Origin: Demequina litorisediminis | Lineage (GTDB): Bacteria > Actinomycetota > Actinomycetes > Actinomycetales > Demequinaceae | Direction: 5' to 3' | Assembly: GCF_030161615.1 (NCBI RefSeq) | Contig: NZ_BSUN01000001.1 | Span: forward strand, 1,116,001-1,180,000 | Length of the DNA stretch: 64,000 bases | Shown here: one piece after another, positions 51,650 through 63,002 of the stretch | Layout of the letters: every line of letters begins with the position of its first letter | How positions within the stretch are numbered: the stretch's first letter is position 1 | Translations under genes and position numbers: made by a program | Notes under the pieces: generated by a model | Databases searched by the model: none | Seen by the model: the letters and a program-made list of their open reading frames with translations, nothing else | Told to the model about the DNA's origin: nothing

Positions 51650-52127
51650 CTAGTTCGCCGGGAACAGCAGGCTCGAAGCGCTCGCAGATGATCGGCATGT
51701 CCGACTCGAAGCCGCGCGGGCTCTCGGAGTGCTCGCGCCAGTACCGTTCGTGCGAGGCACGCCAGTAGGAGAGGGTCTGGTCGCCCTCCCCCTCGGAATG
51801 AGCGTGCTCCGCGGTGACCTCGTTAAACGGAACGACATCGATAGCGGTGGTCCTCAGGAGCGCGTGCGGCTCTCCGGCACCATCGAGAATGATGCTGAAG
51901 TCGCCGACGGCCGGGATGGGGTCGCCTGTGTGCTCGTAGTCCCACAGGGACGACGCCGTCCCGGTCTTGGTGCCCGCCAGGACCAGGGCGAGTAGTGCGT
52001 CCGCGTGCTCGGCGGTGGCCCCGAAGGCCCAGACCTCCGGCATCGGCTCGGGGAGCGAGGGGTCCTCGGCACGGCGTGCCGCCCAGAACTCGGCGACGGC
52101 GGGAGTGACGGGATCGCTCAGGCTCAT
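51650..52127 (-). CDS. ASCH-domain protein
   Basis: About 158 aa. The ASCH fold is suggested by ALVLAGTKTGTASSLWDYEH (about residue 48), GDFSIILDGAGEPHALLRTT and the C-terminal SYWRASHERYWREH. ASCH proteins bind RNA or hydrolyse modified nucleosides. One break at about 51672 (GAGCTG, extra base) hides the true end ERFELLFPAN. Start overlaps the previous gene's stop (ATGA). Confidence 0.83.
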
Positions 52128-52444
52128 GCGAGTAGGTCCTCTCCGTAGTGCAACACCGTGGGGAAGGGATCGTAGAAGCGGTGCAGGAGGCGCTTCCACT
52201 CCTGGTAGTCCTCGGACCCGCGGAAGCCCACTTCGTGAGCGTCGACGTCGGTCCAGGTCACGGTCAGCAGGTAGGTGCTGGGGTGCTCGACTCCTCGGCG
52301 CAGGGTGTGACCCAGGTAGCCGGTCTGGCGGGCGATGATCTCGGAGGCCTCACGAAACGCTGCCTCGAACTCGTCCTCGAGCCCGGGGCGCACCGGCAGC
52401 ACGACCGACTCAACAATCCCCTGCCCCACGTCAATTGGATCCAT
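52124..52444 (-). CDS. ABM-type monooxygenase-like small protein
   Basis: About 106 aa, ferredoxin-like alpha/beta barrel of the antibiotic-biosynthesis-monooxygenase superfamily: VVLPVRPGLEDEFEAAFREASEIIARQTGYLGHTLRRG, STYLLTVTWTDVDAHEVGFRGSEDYQEW. The ATG at 52444 lies inside the GGATCC palindrome at 52432-52447 and has no ribosome site, so GTG 52429 may be the true start. Translationally coupled to the ASCH gene. Enzymatic role unknown. Confidence 0.78.
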   Translation of the reverse strand: MDPIDVGQGIVESVVLPVRPGLEDEFEAAFREASEIIARQTGYLGHTLRRGVEHPSTYLLTVTWTDVDAHEVGFRGSEDYQEWKRLLHRFYDPFPTVLHYGEDLLA

Positions 52445-52447
52445 TTG
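52432..52447. repeat. third copy of the GGATCC palindrome element
   Basis: CAATTGGATCCATTTG differs by one base from the units at 33727 and 33767. Similarity to the 33767 copy continues through ACGGAA and a G-rich run (GGGGTGGG) for about 28 bases. It sits between purQ and the ABM-like gene. Confidence 0.75.
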
Positions 52448-52464
52448 ACGGAAAGGGGGGTGGG

Positions 52465-53167
52465 TTAGGCGGAGGCGAGGAGGGCGTTCAGGGCCGAGGT
52501 GAAGAAGCCCAGCCCGTCCGTGCCACCGCGACCGGCCTCACGCGAGTCGGGGCCGAAGCCCGCCTCGACGGCGTGCTCGGGGTGAGGCATGAGGCCCACC
52601 ACGTTGCCGCGCGCGTTGGTCACGCCCGCGATGTCGCGGCGCGAGCCGTTGGGGTTCACGCCCACGTAGCGGAACGCGACGCGGCCCTCGGCCTCGAGGC
52701 TCGTCGAGCGTGTGCTCGTCGGCGACGTACTGGCCGTCCTGGTTCTTCAGCGGGATCGTGATTTCCTCGCCCGCCTCGTACGCATTGGTCCACGCGGTGT
52801 CGTTGTTCTCGACGCGCAGGACCTGGTCGCGGCACACGAAGTGCAGGTGGTCGTTCTTGATCATCGACCCGGGCAGCAGGTGGACCTCGGTCAGCACCTG
52901 GAAGCCGTTGCAGATGCCGAGCACCGGCATGCCGCCGTTCGCAGCGTCCACGACGCGCTCCATGATGGGCGAGAAGCGCGAGATGGCGCCGGCGCGCAGG
53001 TAGTCGCCGTAGGAGAAGCCGCCAGGAAGCACCACGGCGTCGACGTCCTGCAGCGAGGAGTCGGCGTGGAAAAGGTTGACGGACTCGGCGCCGGCCAGGC
53101 GCACCGCGCGGGCAGCGTCCCGGTCGTCGAGCGTGCCGGGGAACGTGACGACGCCGATGCGGGCCAT
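52465..53167 (-). CDS. purQ: phosphoribosylformylglycinamidine synthase subunit PurQ
   Basis: Glutaminase subunit of FGAM synthase, 233 aa. Class I amidotransferase: [35 protein letters not shown], nucleophile Cys in [14 protein letters not shown] (about residue 88), and catalytic His/Glu in [10 protein letters not shown] near 200. One break at about 52702 (GAGCTC, extra C). The start overlaps the purS stop by one base (TGATG). Confidence 0.96.
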
Positions 53168-53417
53168 CAGGCCACAACCTCCACGGCCACGACGTCCTCG
53201 ATGACGGGGTTGGACAGCATGGTCTCGGCGGCCTCGCGGGCCTTGCCGAGCAGGCTCCTCCGTCACCTCGCCATCGACGGTCAGGCTCGAACCGCTTGCC
53301 CTGGCGGACGGCCGCAAAACCGTCAAAACCCAGGCGCGGGAGGGCGTTGCCGACGGCCTTACCCTGAGGGTCGAGGATCTCGGGCTTGGGCATCACGTGA
53401 ACGACGATGGTGGCCAT
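53167..53417 (-). CDS. purS: phosphoribosylformylglycinamidine synthase subunit PurS
   Basis: An 82-aa dimeric linker of the FGAM synthase complex. [31 protein letters not shown] and [13 protein letters not shown] are signature PurS segments. Two breaks (about 53283, 53252) are extra bases in AGCT. Co-transcribed with purQ; purL is 44 kb away at 6374, unlike the contiguous purSQL of many Gram-positives. Confidence 0.95.
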
Positions 53418-53474
53418 GGGCGTGAGTCTACCGGCACGCACGCGCCCGCACGGGCGCGCCTGTGTCACCCGCGT

Positions 53475-54059
53475 TTAGCACGCCCACCGATACTGGATCT
53501 CGGTGTCTGTGAGCCAGGTGTCGAGGTCCCCGAAGGCCGATGCCCAATGCGCCAACCCACCCTCGTAGACTGTGAGGACGCCCTTGTCTTGCCCCGGTTC
53601 CGGCGCCGCCACCGCGGGCAGCACCCTGACCGCGGCATCGGCGGTCAGGACAGCATCGGCCATCCCCACCCGCCCCGAGACGGCCTCCCACACGCCCGAT
53701 GTCCCCGCACCCTCCGCGTCCGCGCCGTCCAGGTCCGGATCGGAGGCTGGGGAAGACGGCCGCGTTGGTGGGAGTGAACGGATACCAGGTGGTGCCCTCG
53801 TACGTGAGCGGCTCGTTGTCACATGCCGGGTAGTAGGTGAGGTTGGCGTCCTGCGCGATCGCTTCACCGGGTTCCCCCATGTCGAAGCGGCCGTCGGAGG
53901 TCACGAGCGGCTCCTCGGCAGCCGTCGACCCCCTGGCGCACACGCCGACAGCACCACGGCAAGCGTCACGAGCGCCACCACATAGGCCCCCGCCAGCGGC
54001 AGCGTCACCGCCGCCACAGCCCCCAGTGCCGCGCGGAATCTCTCCTGCATCGTCGCCAT
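53475..54059 (-). CDS. putative lipoprotein of unknown function
   Basis: About 194 aa. Leader MATMQERFRAALGAV... with a hydrophobic stretch ending LSAC (lipobox, about residue 40). The mature part contains YYPACDNEPLTYEGTTWYPF and TEIQYRWAC; the paired cysteines suggest a disulfide. Breaks: 53929-53933 (C run one short) and about 53748 (AGCTC, extra C). No family recognised. Followed 58 bases on by the purS start on the same strand. Confidence 0.68.
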
Positions 54060-54121
54060 GACCTTTCAACGCACCCCGACGGCGAAACGTTGGGTCACCG
54101 GCCGCGGATACGCTTGCCGCC

Positions 54122-54844
54122 ATGGATACGTGGGTGGTGGCTGCGACGACGCCCGACATCGTCGAATCCGCCCTCGGCACCCTCCGCACCGTCCTGGAGT
54201 ACATCGGCACCCTGGCGTTTGCCATCTCGGGTGCCGTAGCGGCGGGCCGCAAACGGATGGACCTGGTGGGAGCGATCGTCCTCGCGTGCATCGTCGCCGT
54301 GGGCGGCGGAACCATGCGTGACCTGATGCTTGACCAGCCGGTCTTCTGGATGGAGAGCCCGTCGTACCTGCTGGTCGCCGCGGCGACCGGCCTGGTGGTC
54401 GCGATCCTCGCCCGCTGGCACCCGCCGGACCGGCTCGACCGCTACCGCATCGTCCAGTTGTCGGACACCGCTGGCCTCGCCGTCTTCGTGGTGGTCGGCA
54501 CCGGCATCGCACTCGACGCGGGCGCCTCGGCCGTGGTGGCCGCCGTCATGGGCGTCGTCACCGGCGTGGGCGGCGGCGTGATCCGCGACATGCTCGCCAA
54601 TGACGTGCCCGACGTGTTCCGCAACGGCCAGTTCTACGCGACGGCCGCGCTCGCAGGCGCCTCCGTGTATGCACTGCTGCTGTGGATGGACGTGCCGCGC
54701 CTGGTGGCGTTCTGGGTGCCGATCGCGGTGGTGCTCGCCGTGCGGCTCGGATCGCTGAAGTTTGGCTGGGGTGTGCCGACCATCGGCGGTAAGCGCGTCG
54801 ACCTCGACTGGCACGAGACTCACCCGGACGACGACGCGCGCTAA
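54122..54844 (+). CDS. UPF0126/TRIC-family membrane protein
   Basis: A 240-aa protein with seven helices in two similar halves. Each half has the glycine/arginine motif: [13 protein letters not shown] (about residue 60) and [19 protein letters not shown] (about 155), the signature of the bacterial trimeric intracellular cation channel-like (YadS) family. Some members conduct K+; glycine transport has been suggested for others. Frame intact; divergent from the lipoprotein gene and followed by a terminator. Confidence 0.92.
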   Translation: MDTWVVAATTPDIVESALGTLRTVLEYIGTLAFAISGAVAAGRKRMDLVGAIVLACIVAVGGGTMRDLMLDQPVFWMESPSYLLVAAATGLVVAILARWHPPDRLDRYRIVQLSDTAGLAVFVVVGTGIALDAGASAVVAAVMGVVTGVGGGVIRDMLANDVPDVFRNGQFYATAALAGASVYALLLWMDVPRLVAFWVPIAVVLAVRLGSLKFGWGVPTIGGKRVDLDWHETHPDDDAR

Positions 54845-54850
54845 GCCACC

Positions 54851-54884
54851 GCATCGGCCGGGGCGTATGTCATCCGGCCGATGC
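54851..54884. terminator. bidirectional terminator built from two GCATCGGCC motifs
   Basis: GCATCGGCCGG (54851-54861) and CCGGCCGATGC (54874-54884) form an 11-bp perfect stem with a 12-base loop, between the convergent ends of the UPF0126 gene and purC. Each arm contains one copy of the overrepresented 9-mer. Confidence 0.85.
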
Positions 54885-54894
54885 GCGCGCCGCC

Positions 54895-55793
54895 TTAGTG
54901 CCTGGCGAGCCTGTCGTACGCCTCGAGGTAGCGCTGCCTGGTGCGCTCGACCACGTCCGCGGGAAGCGCGGGCGGCGGGGCATCGGACGCCTTGTCCCAG
55001 CCCGACTCGTCCGACGTGAGCCAGTCGCGCACAAACTGCTTGTCGAAGCCTGGGCTGGGCGCGGCCGGGCTCCCACTCGTCGGCGGGCCAGAAGCGGCTC
55101 GAATCGGGGGTGAGCACCTCGTCGGCCAGCAGGATGGCGCCGTCGCCGTCGCGACCAAACTCGAACTTGGTGTCCGCGAGGATCACGCCTCGCGCGGCGG
55201 CGAGCCTCGTGGGCGCGCGAGTAGACCGCGAGCGTCAGGTCGCGCAGCGCGGTGGCGTCCTCGAGGCCGATGCGCTCGACCACCTGCTCGAAGGCGATGT
55301 TCTCGTCGTGCTCACCCACCTCGGCCTTGGCCGCGGGCGTGAAGATGGGCTCCGGCAGGCGGGAGCCGTCCACCAGTCCCTCGGGAAGCGGGATGCCGCA
55401 CACGGTGCCAGACTCGCGGTACTCGGCGAGGCCCGAACCGGTGAGGTAGCCGCGGGCCACGCACTCGATAGGGAACATGTCGAGGCGCTTGCACACCATG
55501 GCGCGGCCCTCGACCTCGGCGGGCACGGGGGCCTCGACGGTGTGGTTCGCCACGATGGGCGCCACCTGGTCGAACCACCACAGGCTCAGTCCCGTCAGGA
55601 CGCCGCCCTTGCCGGGGATCTCAGTGGGCAGCACCCAGTCGTAGGCGCTGATGCGGTCGGAGGCGACCACCAGCACCACGTCGCCGCGCGGGTGCGGCTC
55701 GGTGGGCTCGTAGAGGTCGCGAATCTTGCCGGAATAGACGTGGCGCCAGCCCGGGAGCTCGGGCGCGGTGGGAGGCGTGACGTGGCCGGGCAT
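54895..55793 (-). CDS. purC: SAICAR synthase
   Basis: About 298 aa; joins aspartate to CAIR in purine synthesis. [11 protein letters not shown] (ATP binding), [35 protein letters not shown] and [10 protein letters not shown] are PurC landmarks; end [19 protein letters not shown]. Breaks: 55204 (GAGCTC) and 55066 (CAGCTT read as AGGCTT). Start codon overlaps the purD stop (TGATG), so purD-purC form an operon. Confidence 0.96.
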
Positions 55794-57088
55794 CAGGCGG
55801 CTCCGCCGGGGATGGCACCGGTAGGGGTGCGGCCTTCGGAGGCGGCGAGCGCGATGTCGCTACGGTGGTGGGATCCCTCGAGACCGATGCGACCGAGAGC
55901 CTCGTACGCCACCTCCCTGGCGGCGGCGAGGGTCGCGCCGCGGCCGACCACGGACAGGACGCGGCCGCCTGCGGAGACCACCTCGCCTGCGTCGTTGAAG
56001 GCGGTGCCGGCGTGGAGCACGTGCGCTCCTCGACAGCCTCGGCCTCGTCGATGCCGGTGATGACGTCACCCGAGCGGGCTGACTCCGGGTAGCCGTGCGA
56101 CGCGAGCACCACGGTGACCGACGCATCGTCCGACCACTCGAGGTCGGGAAGCTCGTGAAGGCGACCCTCGGCCGCGGCGAGCAGGACTGACGCGAGCGGG
56201 GTCTCGAGGCGGCTGAGCACCGACTGGGTCTCGGGGTCGCCGAAACGGGCGTTGAACTCCACCACGCGCACGCCGCGCGAGGTCAGAGCAAGGCCGCAGT
56301 ACAGGACGCCCACGAACGGGGTGCCGCGGCGGCCCATCTCGTCGACCGTGGGCTGGGCGACGGTGCGCACGACCTCGTCGACGAGTCCCTCGGGCGCCCA
56401 CGGCAGCGGCGTGTACGCACCCATGCCGCCGGTGTTGAGGCCCGCGTCACCGTCGTAGGCGCGCTTGAAGTCCTGGGCGGGCTGGAGCGGCTTGACGGTG
56501 CGGCCGTCGCAGATGCAGAACAGGGAGACCTCGGGTCCGTCGAGGAATTCCTCGATCACGACGGTGCCGCCGGCGTCCAAGATGGCGGCGCCGTGCGTGG
56601 TGGCCTCGGTCAGGTCGGTGGTGACCACCACTCCCTTGCCCGCCGCGAGGCCGTCGTCCTTCACCACGTAGGGGGCGCCGAACTCGGCGAGCGCCGCGGC
56701 AAGGCTGGCGGCGTCGCGGCACACGCGCGGGGCGGCGGTGGGAACCTGGGCGGCCTCCATGACCTCCTTGGCGAACGCCTTGGAGCCCTCAAGCATCGCG
56801 GCGGCACCCGAGGGGCCGAACACCGGGATGCCGATCTCCCGCACCGCATCGGCCACACCCGCCACCAGCGGAGCCTCGGGTCCCACGATGACGAGGTCGG
56901 CCTTCACGTTGGCCGCGAGGGCGGCGACGGAGGCGCCGTCGTTCTGGTCCACGGTGTGCAGGGTCGCCAGGCGGCCGATGCCGGGGTTGCCGTTGGCGGC
57001 GTGCAGGCTCGGTCACGGCCGGGTCGAGGTGGAGGGAGCGGGCGAGAGCGTGCTCGCGCGCACCATTGCCGACGAGGAGGATCTTCAC
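55793..57088 (-). CDS. purD: phosphoribosylamine-glycine ligase (GAR synthetase)
   Basis: About 431 aa ATP-grasp enzyme. N-terminal [53 protein letters not shown]-grasp LAAGKGVVV and GDPETQSVL. Starts GTG 57088. Breaks: about 57010 (GAGCTG, extra base) and about 56029 (GG one short; restores [12 protein letters not shown]). Second step of the pathway; operon with purC. Confidence 0.95.
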
Positions 57089-57126
57089 GCAGGCGAGTCT
57101 AGCGAGACGGCGCCACTGCCTCCTGC

Positions 57127-57174
57127 GAGTCGTTGAGTGCGCAGATCCGGACGAATCCGCGCACTCAACGACTC
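57127..57174. repeat. perfect inverted repeat between purA and purD
   Basis: GAGTCGTTGAGTGCGC (57127-57142) pairs with GCGCACTCAACGACTC (57159-57174), a 16-bp stem with a 16-base loop. It lies after the purA stop and before the purD start, both on the minus strand, so it may terminate purA or be a mobile palindromic repeat. Confidence 0.75.
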
Positions 57175-57195
57175 CTGGCGTGCAGGGCAGCGGCG

Positions 57196-58499
57196 TTACG
57201 CGCCGCGGACGTGCAGCAGGTCGTGGTTGACGATGATCTCTTCGCGGCCGGGGCCCACGCCAATGGCGGAGATCCGGCAGTTCGAGATCTTCTCAAGCGC
57301 CATGACGTAATCCTGCGCCGTCTGGGGCAGGTCGGAGAAATCACGGGCGCCCGAGATGTCCTCTGTCCAGCCCGGCAGGTACTCGTACACCGGCGTCGCA
57401 GCGGCGAAGGCGGCCTGGTCCTGCGGCAGGCTCCTCGTAGCGGACGCCGTCGACGTCGTACGCGACGCACACGGGGATCTGGTCGAGCCCGGTGAGGACG
57501 TCGAGCCTTGGTCAGCACCAGGTCGGTGAGGCCGTTGATGCGCGCCGCGTAGCGGGCGATGACCGCGTCGTACCAGCCACAACGGCGGCGACGACCGGTG
57601 GTGGTGCCGTACTCGTGACCCACCTCCGCGAGGAAGTCGCCCATCTCGTCGAACAGGCTCGGTGGGCATCGGCCCCTCGCCCACGCGGGTGGTGTACGCC
57701 TTGACGATGCCGATGACCGAGTCGATGCGGGTGGGGCCCACGCCGGAACCGGTGGAGGCGCCGCCGGCGGTCGCGGACGAGGAGGTCACGAACGGGTAGG
57801 TGCCGTGGTCCACGTCGAGCATGGTGGCCTGGCCGCCCTCGAAGAGGACCGTCTCACCGCGGTCGAGCGCCTGGTTCAGCACCAGCGACGTGTCCGTCAC
57901 CATCGGCTCGAGGCGGTCGCGGTACTGGAGCAGGCTCGTCGGCGACCTCGTCGACCGTGATGGCACGCCGGTTGTAGACCTTCACCAGCAGGTGGTTCTT
58001 CTGCTCAAGAGAGCCCTCGATCTTGTCGCGCAGGAGCCTGCTCATCGAACAGATCGCCCATGCGCAGGCCGAGGCGGTTGATCTTGTCGGCGTAGGCGGG
58101 GCCGATGCCGCGGCCCGTGGTGCCGATCTTGCGCTTGCCGAGGAAGCGCTCCGTGACGTTGTCGAGCGTGCGCGCGTACGGCGCGATGATGTGCGCCGCG
58201 TTCGAGATCAGCAGCTTGGACGGGTCGACGCCACGCTCGATGAGCGCGTCAATCTCCCCGAACAGCACCGAGATGTCGACCACGACACCGTTACCGATCA
58301 CGGGCGTCACACCCGGCGTCAGGATTCCCGACGGCAGCAGGTGCAGCGCGAACTTTTGGTCACCGATCACGACGGTGTGACCGGCGTTGTTGCCCCCGTT
58401 GAACTTCACCACATAGTCGACGCGGCTTCCCAGCACGTCGGTGGCCTTGCCCTTGCCCTCGTCGCCCCACTGGGCTCCGACGATCACCACTCCGGGCAT
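57196..58499 (-). CDS. purA: adenylosuccinate synthetase
   Basis: About 432 aa GTP-dependent enzyme, first committed step to [20 protein letters not shown] (GTP loop), [53 protein letters not shown] and GCGWYD-like [13 protein letters not shown]. Five breaks (58037, 57930, 57655, 57505, 57428) are extra bases in AGCT; repaired length is exactly 433 codons. Confidence 0.96.
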
Positions 58500-58541
58500 C
58501 GTTCCCTCTCCCCTCACCCCGGTACATGCCGGGGCTTGGGC

Positions 58542-58612
58542 CCGGGCCGATGCGCGCATCGGCCCGGACGTACGCGAGCCCCGACCAGTCAGTCCGACCG
58601 ATCGGGGCTCGC
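58542..58612 (-). terminator. two hairpins after fba, one a 26-bp perfect palindrome
   Basis: At 58542-58567 a perfect palindrome reads CCGGGCCGATGCG then its complement, containing two GCATCGGCC motifs head to head. Next, GCGAGCCCCGA (58574-58584) pairs with TCGGGGCTCGC (58602-58612), an 11-bp stem. Together they fill the gap between the fba stop and the purA start. Confidence 0.8.
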
Positions 58613-58630
58613 GCCTGCCGAATTTCGGAC

Positions 58631-59656
<1,026 letters not shown>

Positions 59657-59742
59657 GGGTAACTCCTGAACTTGTGCGGATGGAACCGTCGTCCATTCTG
59701 TCAGATGTCCAGGGGTGCGTCATGGGGCCGTAGGTCCCCTGA

Positions 59743-60404
59743 TCAGGCAGGAACGGTCAGAATGTGTCCCGCGGCGGCGGTACCGAGGGTCACCGTCCGC
59801 CCTTCGAGGTCGAGGCTCGACGATCCCTGCCGAGTCCTTGCGGGCCGTGACGGTGAGCACCGCGCCGATGTCGAGCGCCACGTCGCTGAGGTGGCGCAGC
59901 AGGTCGGGGTCGTCGTCCCACACGCGGGCCACGCGCACGCGCACCCCCTCGGCGACGGCGTCAAGAGCCGTGTGCTGCTCGGTGGGCAGGGTGCCGTCGG
60001 CGGCGGGGATGGGGTCGCCGTGCGGGTCGTGCGTGGGCTGGCCGAGCCGCTCCGCGAGGCGTTCGACGAAGTCGTCCGACACGGCGTGCTCGAGCACCTC
60101 GGCCTCGTCGTGAACCTCGTCCCAGTCGTAGCCCAGGTATTCGACGAGGAAGGTTTCGATGAGCCGATGCTTGCGCACCGTGGCCAGCGCAATCGCGCGT
60201 CCCTCATCGGTGAGTTCCACGGACCCGTACCGCTCGTGGGTGACGAGGCCGCGTTGGGTGAGCCTTGCGCACCAGTTCCGAGACGGACGAAGGCGACAAC
60301 GACAGACGGTTCGCAAGGACCGTCACGGTGACGGCTGCATCGGACCATTCGGTGGCGTTGTAGATCGCCTTGAGATAGTCCTCAGTCACGTTCGCGTCGG
60401 CCAT
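59743..60404 (-). CDS. DtxR/MntR-family metal-dependent regulator
   Basis: About 219 aa. N-terminal winged helix TEDYLKAIYNATEWSDAAVTV.. and RLSLSPSSVSELVRKLTQRGLVTHE; metal-binding dimer domain HRLIETFLVEYLGYDWDEVHDEAEVLEHAVSDDF with the His/Glu ligands of this family; C-terminal SH3-like domain. Breaks: 60265 (AAGCTC) and 59815 (GAGCTC). Last gene of the metal ABC operon, 13 bases after the permease, with GAGGAGG upstream. Likely Mn(II) or Fe(II) sensor acting at 62928. Confidence 0.92.
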
Positions 60405-60417
60405 GATCCTCCTCGGG

Positions 60418-61278
60418 TTACGCGGGCACCACCTCGCGACGGCGCATGACGCGGCGCATGAGGCCGTGGCGGGGACTCAGCAGGTAGACGAGCCCGAACA
60501 CGACGCCCTGCACCACCACGACCATCCCGCCCGAGGATGCATCGAGCCAGTAGGCGAGGTAGATGCCCGCCACCGAGCATAGTGACGACATCACGGGCGC
60601 GATGATGAGCATCCGCGAGAACCGGTCCGTCAGGAGGTGCGCGGTGGCGCCGGGAATGATCAGCAGCGCGACCACGAGTACCACGCCGACCACTTGCAAG
60701 CCCACCACGGCCACGGTGGCCAGGACGGCAAGCAGGAGCGCGCCAAGGCGGCGCGGCGACAGGCCGATGGCGCGAGCGTGCATCGGATCGAAGGCATAGA
60801 GCGTGAGGTCGCGCCGCTTCACCAGCAACACCGCGAGTGCGATCGCCGCGAGGATGCCGATCTGCACCAGGTCGCCGGTGGACACGCCAAGGATGTTGCC
60901 GAACAGGATGTGCGACAGGTCCACCTGGCTGGGCACCACCGACACGAGCACCAGGCCCAACGCGAAAAGGGTGGTGAAGACGATGCCGATCGCGGCATCC
61001 TCCTTGACCCTGCTGGTGCCGCTGACGGTGCCGATCAACGACACCGCGATGAAGCCAAAGATGAGGGCGCCGATCGCGAACGGCCAGCCCACCACGTACG
61101 CGAGGACGATGCCGGGGAGGACCGCGTGGGATACCGCGTCACCCATGAGGGACCAGCCGATCAGCACGAGCCAGCAGGACAGGATGGCGCTCACCACGGC
61201 CGCGATGACCGTGACCACGAGCGCGCGCACCATGAAGTCGTACTGCAGCGGCTCCAGGAGGATCTCGACGATGGTCAT
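60418..61278 (-). CDS. metal ABC transporter permease (MntB/ZnuB family)
   Basis: A 286-aa membrane protein with eight or nine helices. LVLIGWSLMGDAVSHAVLPGIVLAYVVG (residues 37-64) is the family hallmark, and LYAFDPMHARAIGLSPRR (about 160) the coupling region. Frame intact, one of the few unbroken genes of this size. Start overlaps the ATPase stop (ATGA). Confidence 0.94.
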   Translation of the reverse strand: MTIVEILLEPLQYDFMVRALVVTVIAAVVSAILSCWLVLIGWSLMGDAVSHAVLPGIVLAYVVGWPFAIGALIFGFIAVSLIGTVSGTSRVKEDAAIGIVFTTLFALGLVLVSVVPSQVDLSHILFGNILGVSTGDLVQIGILAAIALAVLLVKRRDLTLYAFDPMHARAIGLSPRRLGALLLAVLATVAVVGLQVVGVVLVVALLIIPGATAHLLTDRFSRMLIIAPVMSSLCSVAGIYLAYWLDASSGGMVVVVQGVVFGLVYLLSPRHGLMRRVMRRREVVPA

Positions 61279-62013
61279 GCCGCACCGCCCGCGACGTCAA
61301 CGCCGAAGGCGCGCACCAGGTTGGCGGGCGCCATCGCCTCGCTGACGGGACCGTGGAACAGGATGCGGCGCAGCAGCAGCGCCGCGTCATCCGCGAGCGC
61401 GGGGAGAGCGTGGAGGTCGTGCGTCGAGACCAGGACGGCACGTCCGTCTGCGGCAGGCTCCCGCAGTAGCGTCACGATGGTGGCCTCGGATCGTTTGTCG
61501 ACGCCTGCGAAGGGTTCGTCGAGGAGCAGGAGGGAGGCCTCCTGCGCGATGGCGCGGGCGACGAAGGCGCGCTTGCGTTGGCCACCGGAGAGCCTGTCCG
61601 ATCTGGCGGTCGGCGAGATCGGTGAGATCGACCCGTGCGAGCGCCTCGTCCACGGCGGCACGGTCTCGCGCCGTGGCGCGGCGAGTGAACCCCATCCGGC
61701 CGTAGCGACCCATGGTGACCACGTCCCTCACGGACACCGGGAAGTCGCGGTCGATGTCCTCGCTCTGCGGCACATACGCAACGCGGGAGGCGGCCCTCGC
61801 GGCAGCGGGGTCGCCGCCATGCACAGTGACCCCGCCCGCGTTGGCCTTGACCGCCCCCATGACCGCCTTGAACAGGGTCGACTTGCCCGAGCCGTTCATG
61901 CCGATGAGGCCCGTGACGCGGCCGGACTCGACCGTGAGCGAGCAGCCGTCGAGCGCGGTCACGTCGCCGTAGCGGACGTGGAGGCCGCGGATGTCGAGGG
62001 CGGGAGCGGTCAC
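61275..62013 (-). CDS. metal ABC transporter ATP-binding protein
   Basis: About 245 aa. Walker A GMNGSGKSTLFKAVMG, signature LSGGQRKRAFVARAIAQ, Walker B LLLLDEPFAGVD, switch STHDLHAL. The signature is split by one break at about 61597 (CAGCTC read as CAGGCTC). GTG start overlaps the binding-protein stop. Mn/Zn/Fe type, by its neighbours. Confidence 0.94.
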
Positions 62014-62940
62014 GAGGCGGCCCCCGTGAGCCCTGTGGCGATGGTCTCTGCGTCGTGGCGGATGAGGTCGAGGTAGGTGGGCACGGGGCCATCGGCCTCG
62101 GACAACGAGTCGACGTACAGCGTTCCTCCGTAGGTGGCGCCCGTGGCCTCCACCACCTGCTGCATCGCCTTGTCCGAGACGGTCGATTCACAGAACACGG
62201 CAGGCACCGAGCGCTCCTCGACCTCCTCGATCGCGGCGGCGACCTGCTGAGGCGTCGCCTGCTGCTCGGCGTTGACGGGCCAGATGTAGACCTCGTCGAG
62301 GCCGGCGTCGCGCGCCAGGTAGGAGAAGGCTCCCTCGCAGGTCACCAGCACGCGCTGCTCCTCAGGGACCTGTTCGAGGTCGGCCTCGAGTTCCTCGCCG
62401 ACAGCGCGCAGTTCGTCCTGGTAGGCGGCGCCTCGCTGTGCGTAGTCGGCGGCGTTGTCGGGGTCGAGGCTCGGCGAAGGCATCGATCATGGCGCCCACG
62501 TAGGCCTGCGCCACGTCGGGGCTCATCCAGGCGTGAGGATTGGGCTGGCCCGCGTACGCGTCCGCCGCGATGTCGATGGCTTCGATGCCGTCCGAGACCA
62601 CCACGTGGGGCGCGTCGATGGACTCGACGAACTGGGCGAACCACGCCTCGAGGCCCAGGCCGTTGTCGAGGATGAGATCGGCCTCGGATGCCCGCGCGAT
62701 GTCACCGGGCGTGGGTTCGTAGCCGTGGATCTCGGCGCCCGCCTTGGTGATCGACTCGACGCGCAGGTCGTCACCTGCGACGTTGCTGGCCATGTCCGCA
62801 AGGACCGTGAAGGTGGTGAGCACCAAGGGTCGATCGTCATCGCTCGCGGCGCTCTCGGTTCCGGACTCGCCCGCGCAGGCCGCGAGCGCCACGCCCATCA
62901 CACCCATGGTCACGGCGGTCAGAAGTCGAGTTTTCGGCAT
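62010..62940 (-). CDS. metal-binding lipoprotein of the ABC importer (ZnuA/MntA, cluster 9 type)
   Basis: About 309 aa. Leader with lipobox LAAC; PLVLTTFTVLADMASNVAGD; metal His in AEIHGYEPTPGDI (about residue 76) and NPHAWMSPD (about 140); later Glu/Asp in LVTCEGAFSYLARDAGL and the closing FCESTVSDKAM. No His-rich loop, which favours Mn(II) or Fe over Zn(II). One break at about 62471 (GAGCTC). The start codon lies at the centre of a 24-bp palindrome. Confidence 0.92.
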
Positions 62941-62953
62941 GCCGAAAACTCTA
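62928..62953 (-). promoter_or_regulatory. DtxR/MntR operator overlapping the start codon, with -10 box
   Basis: A perfect 24-bp palindrome (62928-62951), core TTTTCGGCATGCCGAAAA, has the binding protein's ATG at its centre. TAGAGT (62953-62948) lies seven bases before the ATG, so the message is probably leaderless and the repressor would sit directly on the transcription start. The DtxR-family gene of the same operon is the obvious regulator. Confidence 0.82.
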
Positions 62954-63002
62954 AGCCATGGCGGTGTCGTCCGCCAGCCCCTGGGCCCTACGACGCGAGG
63001 CC

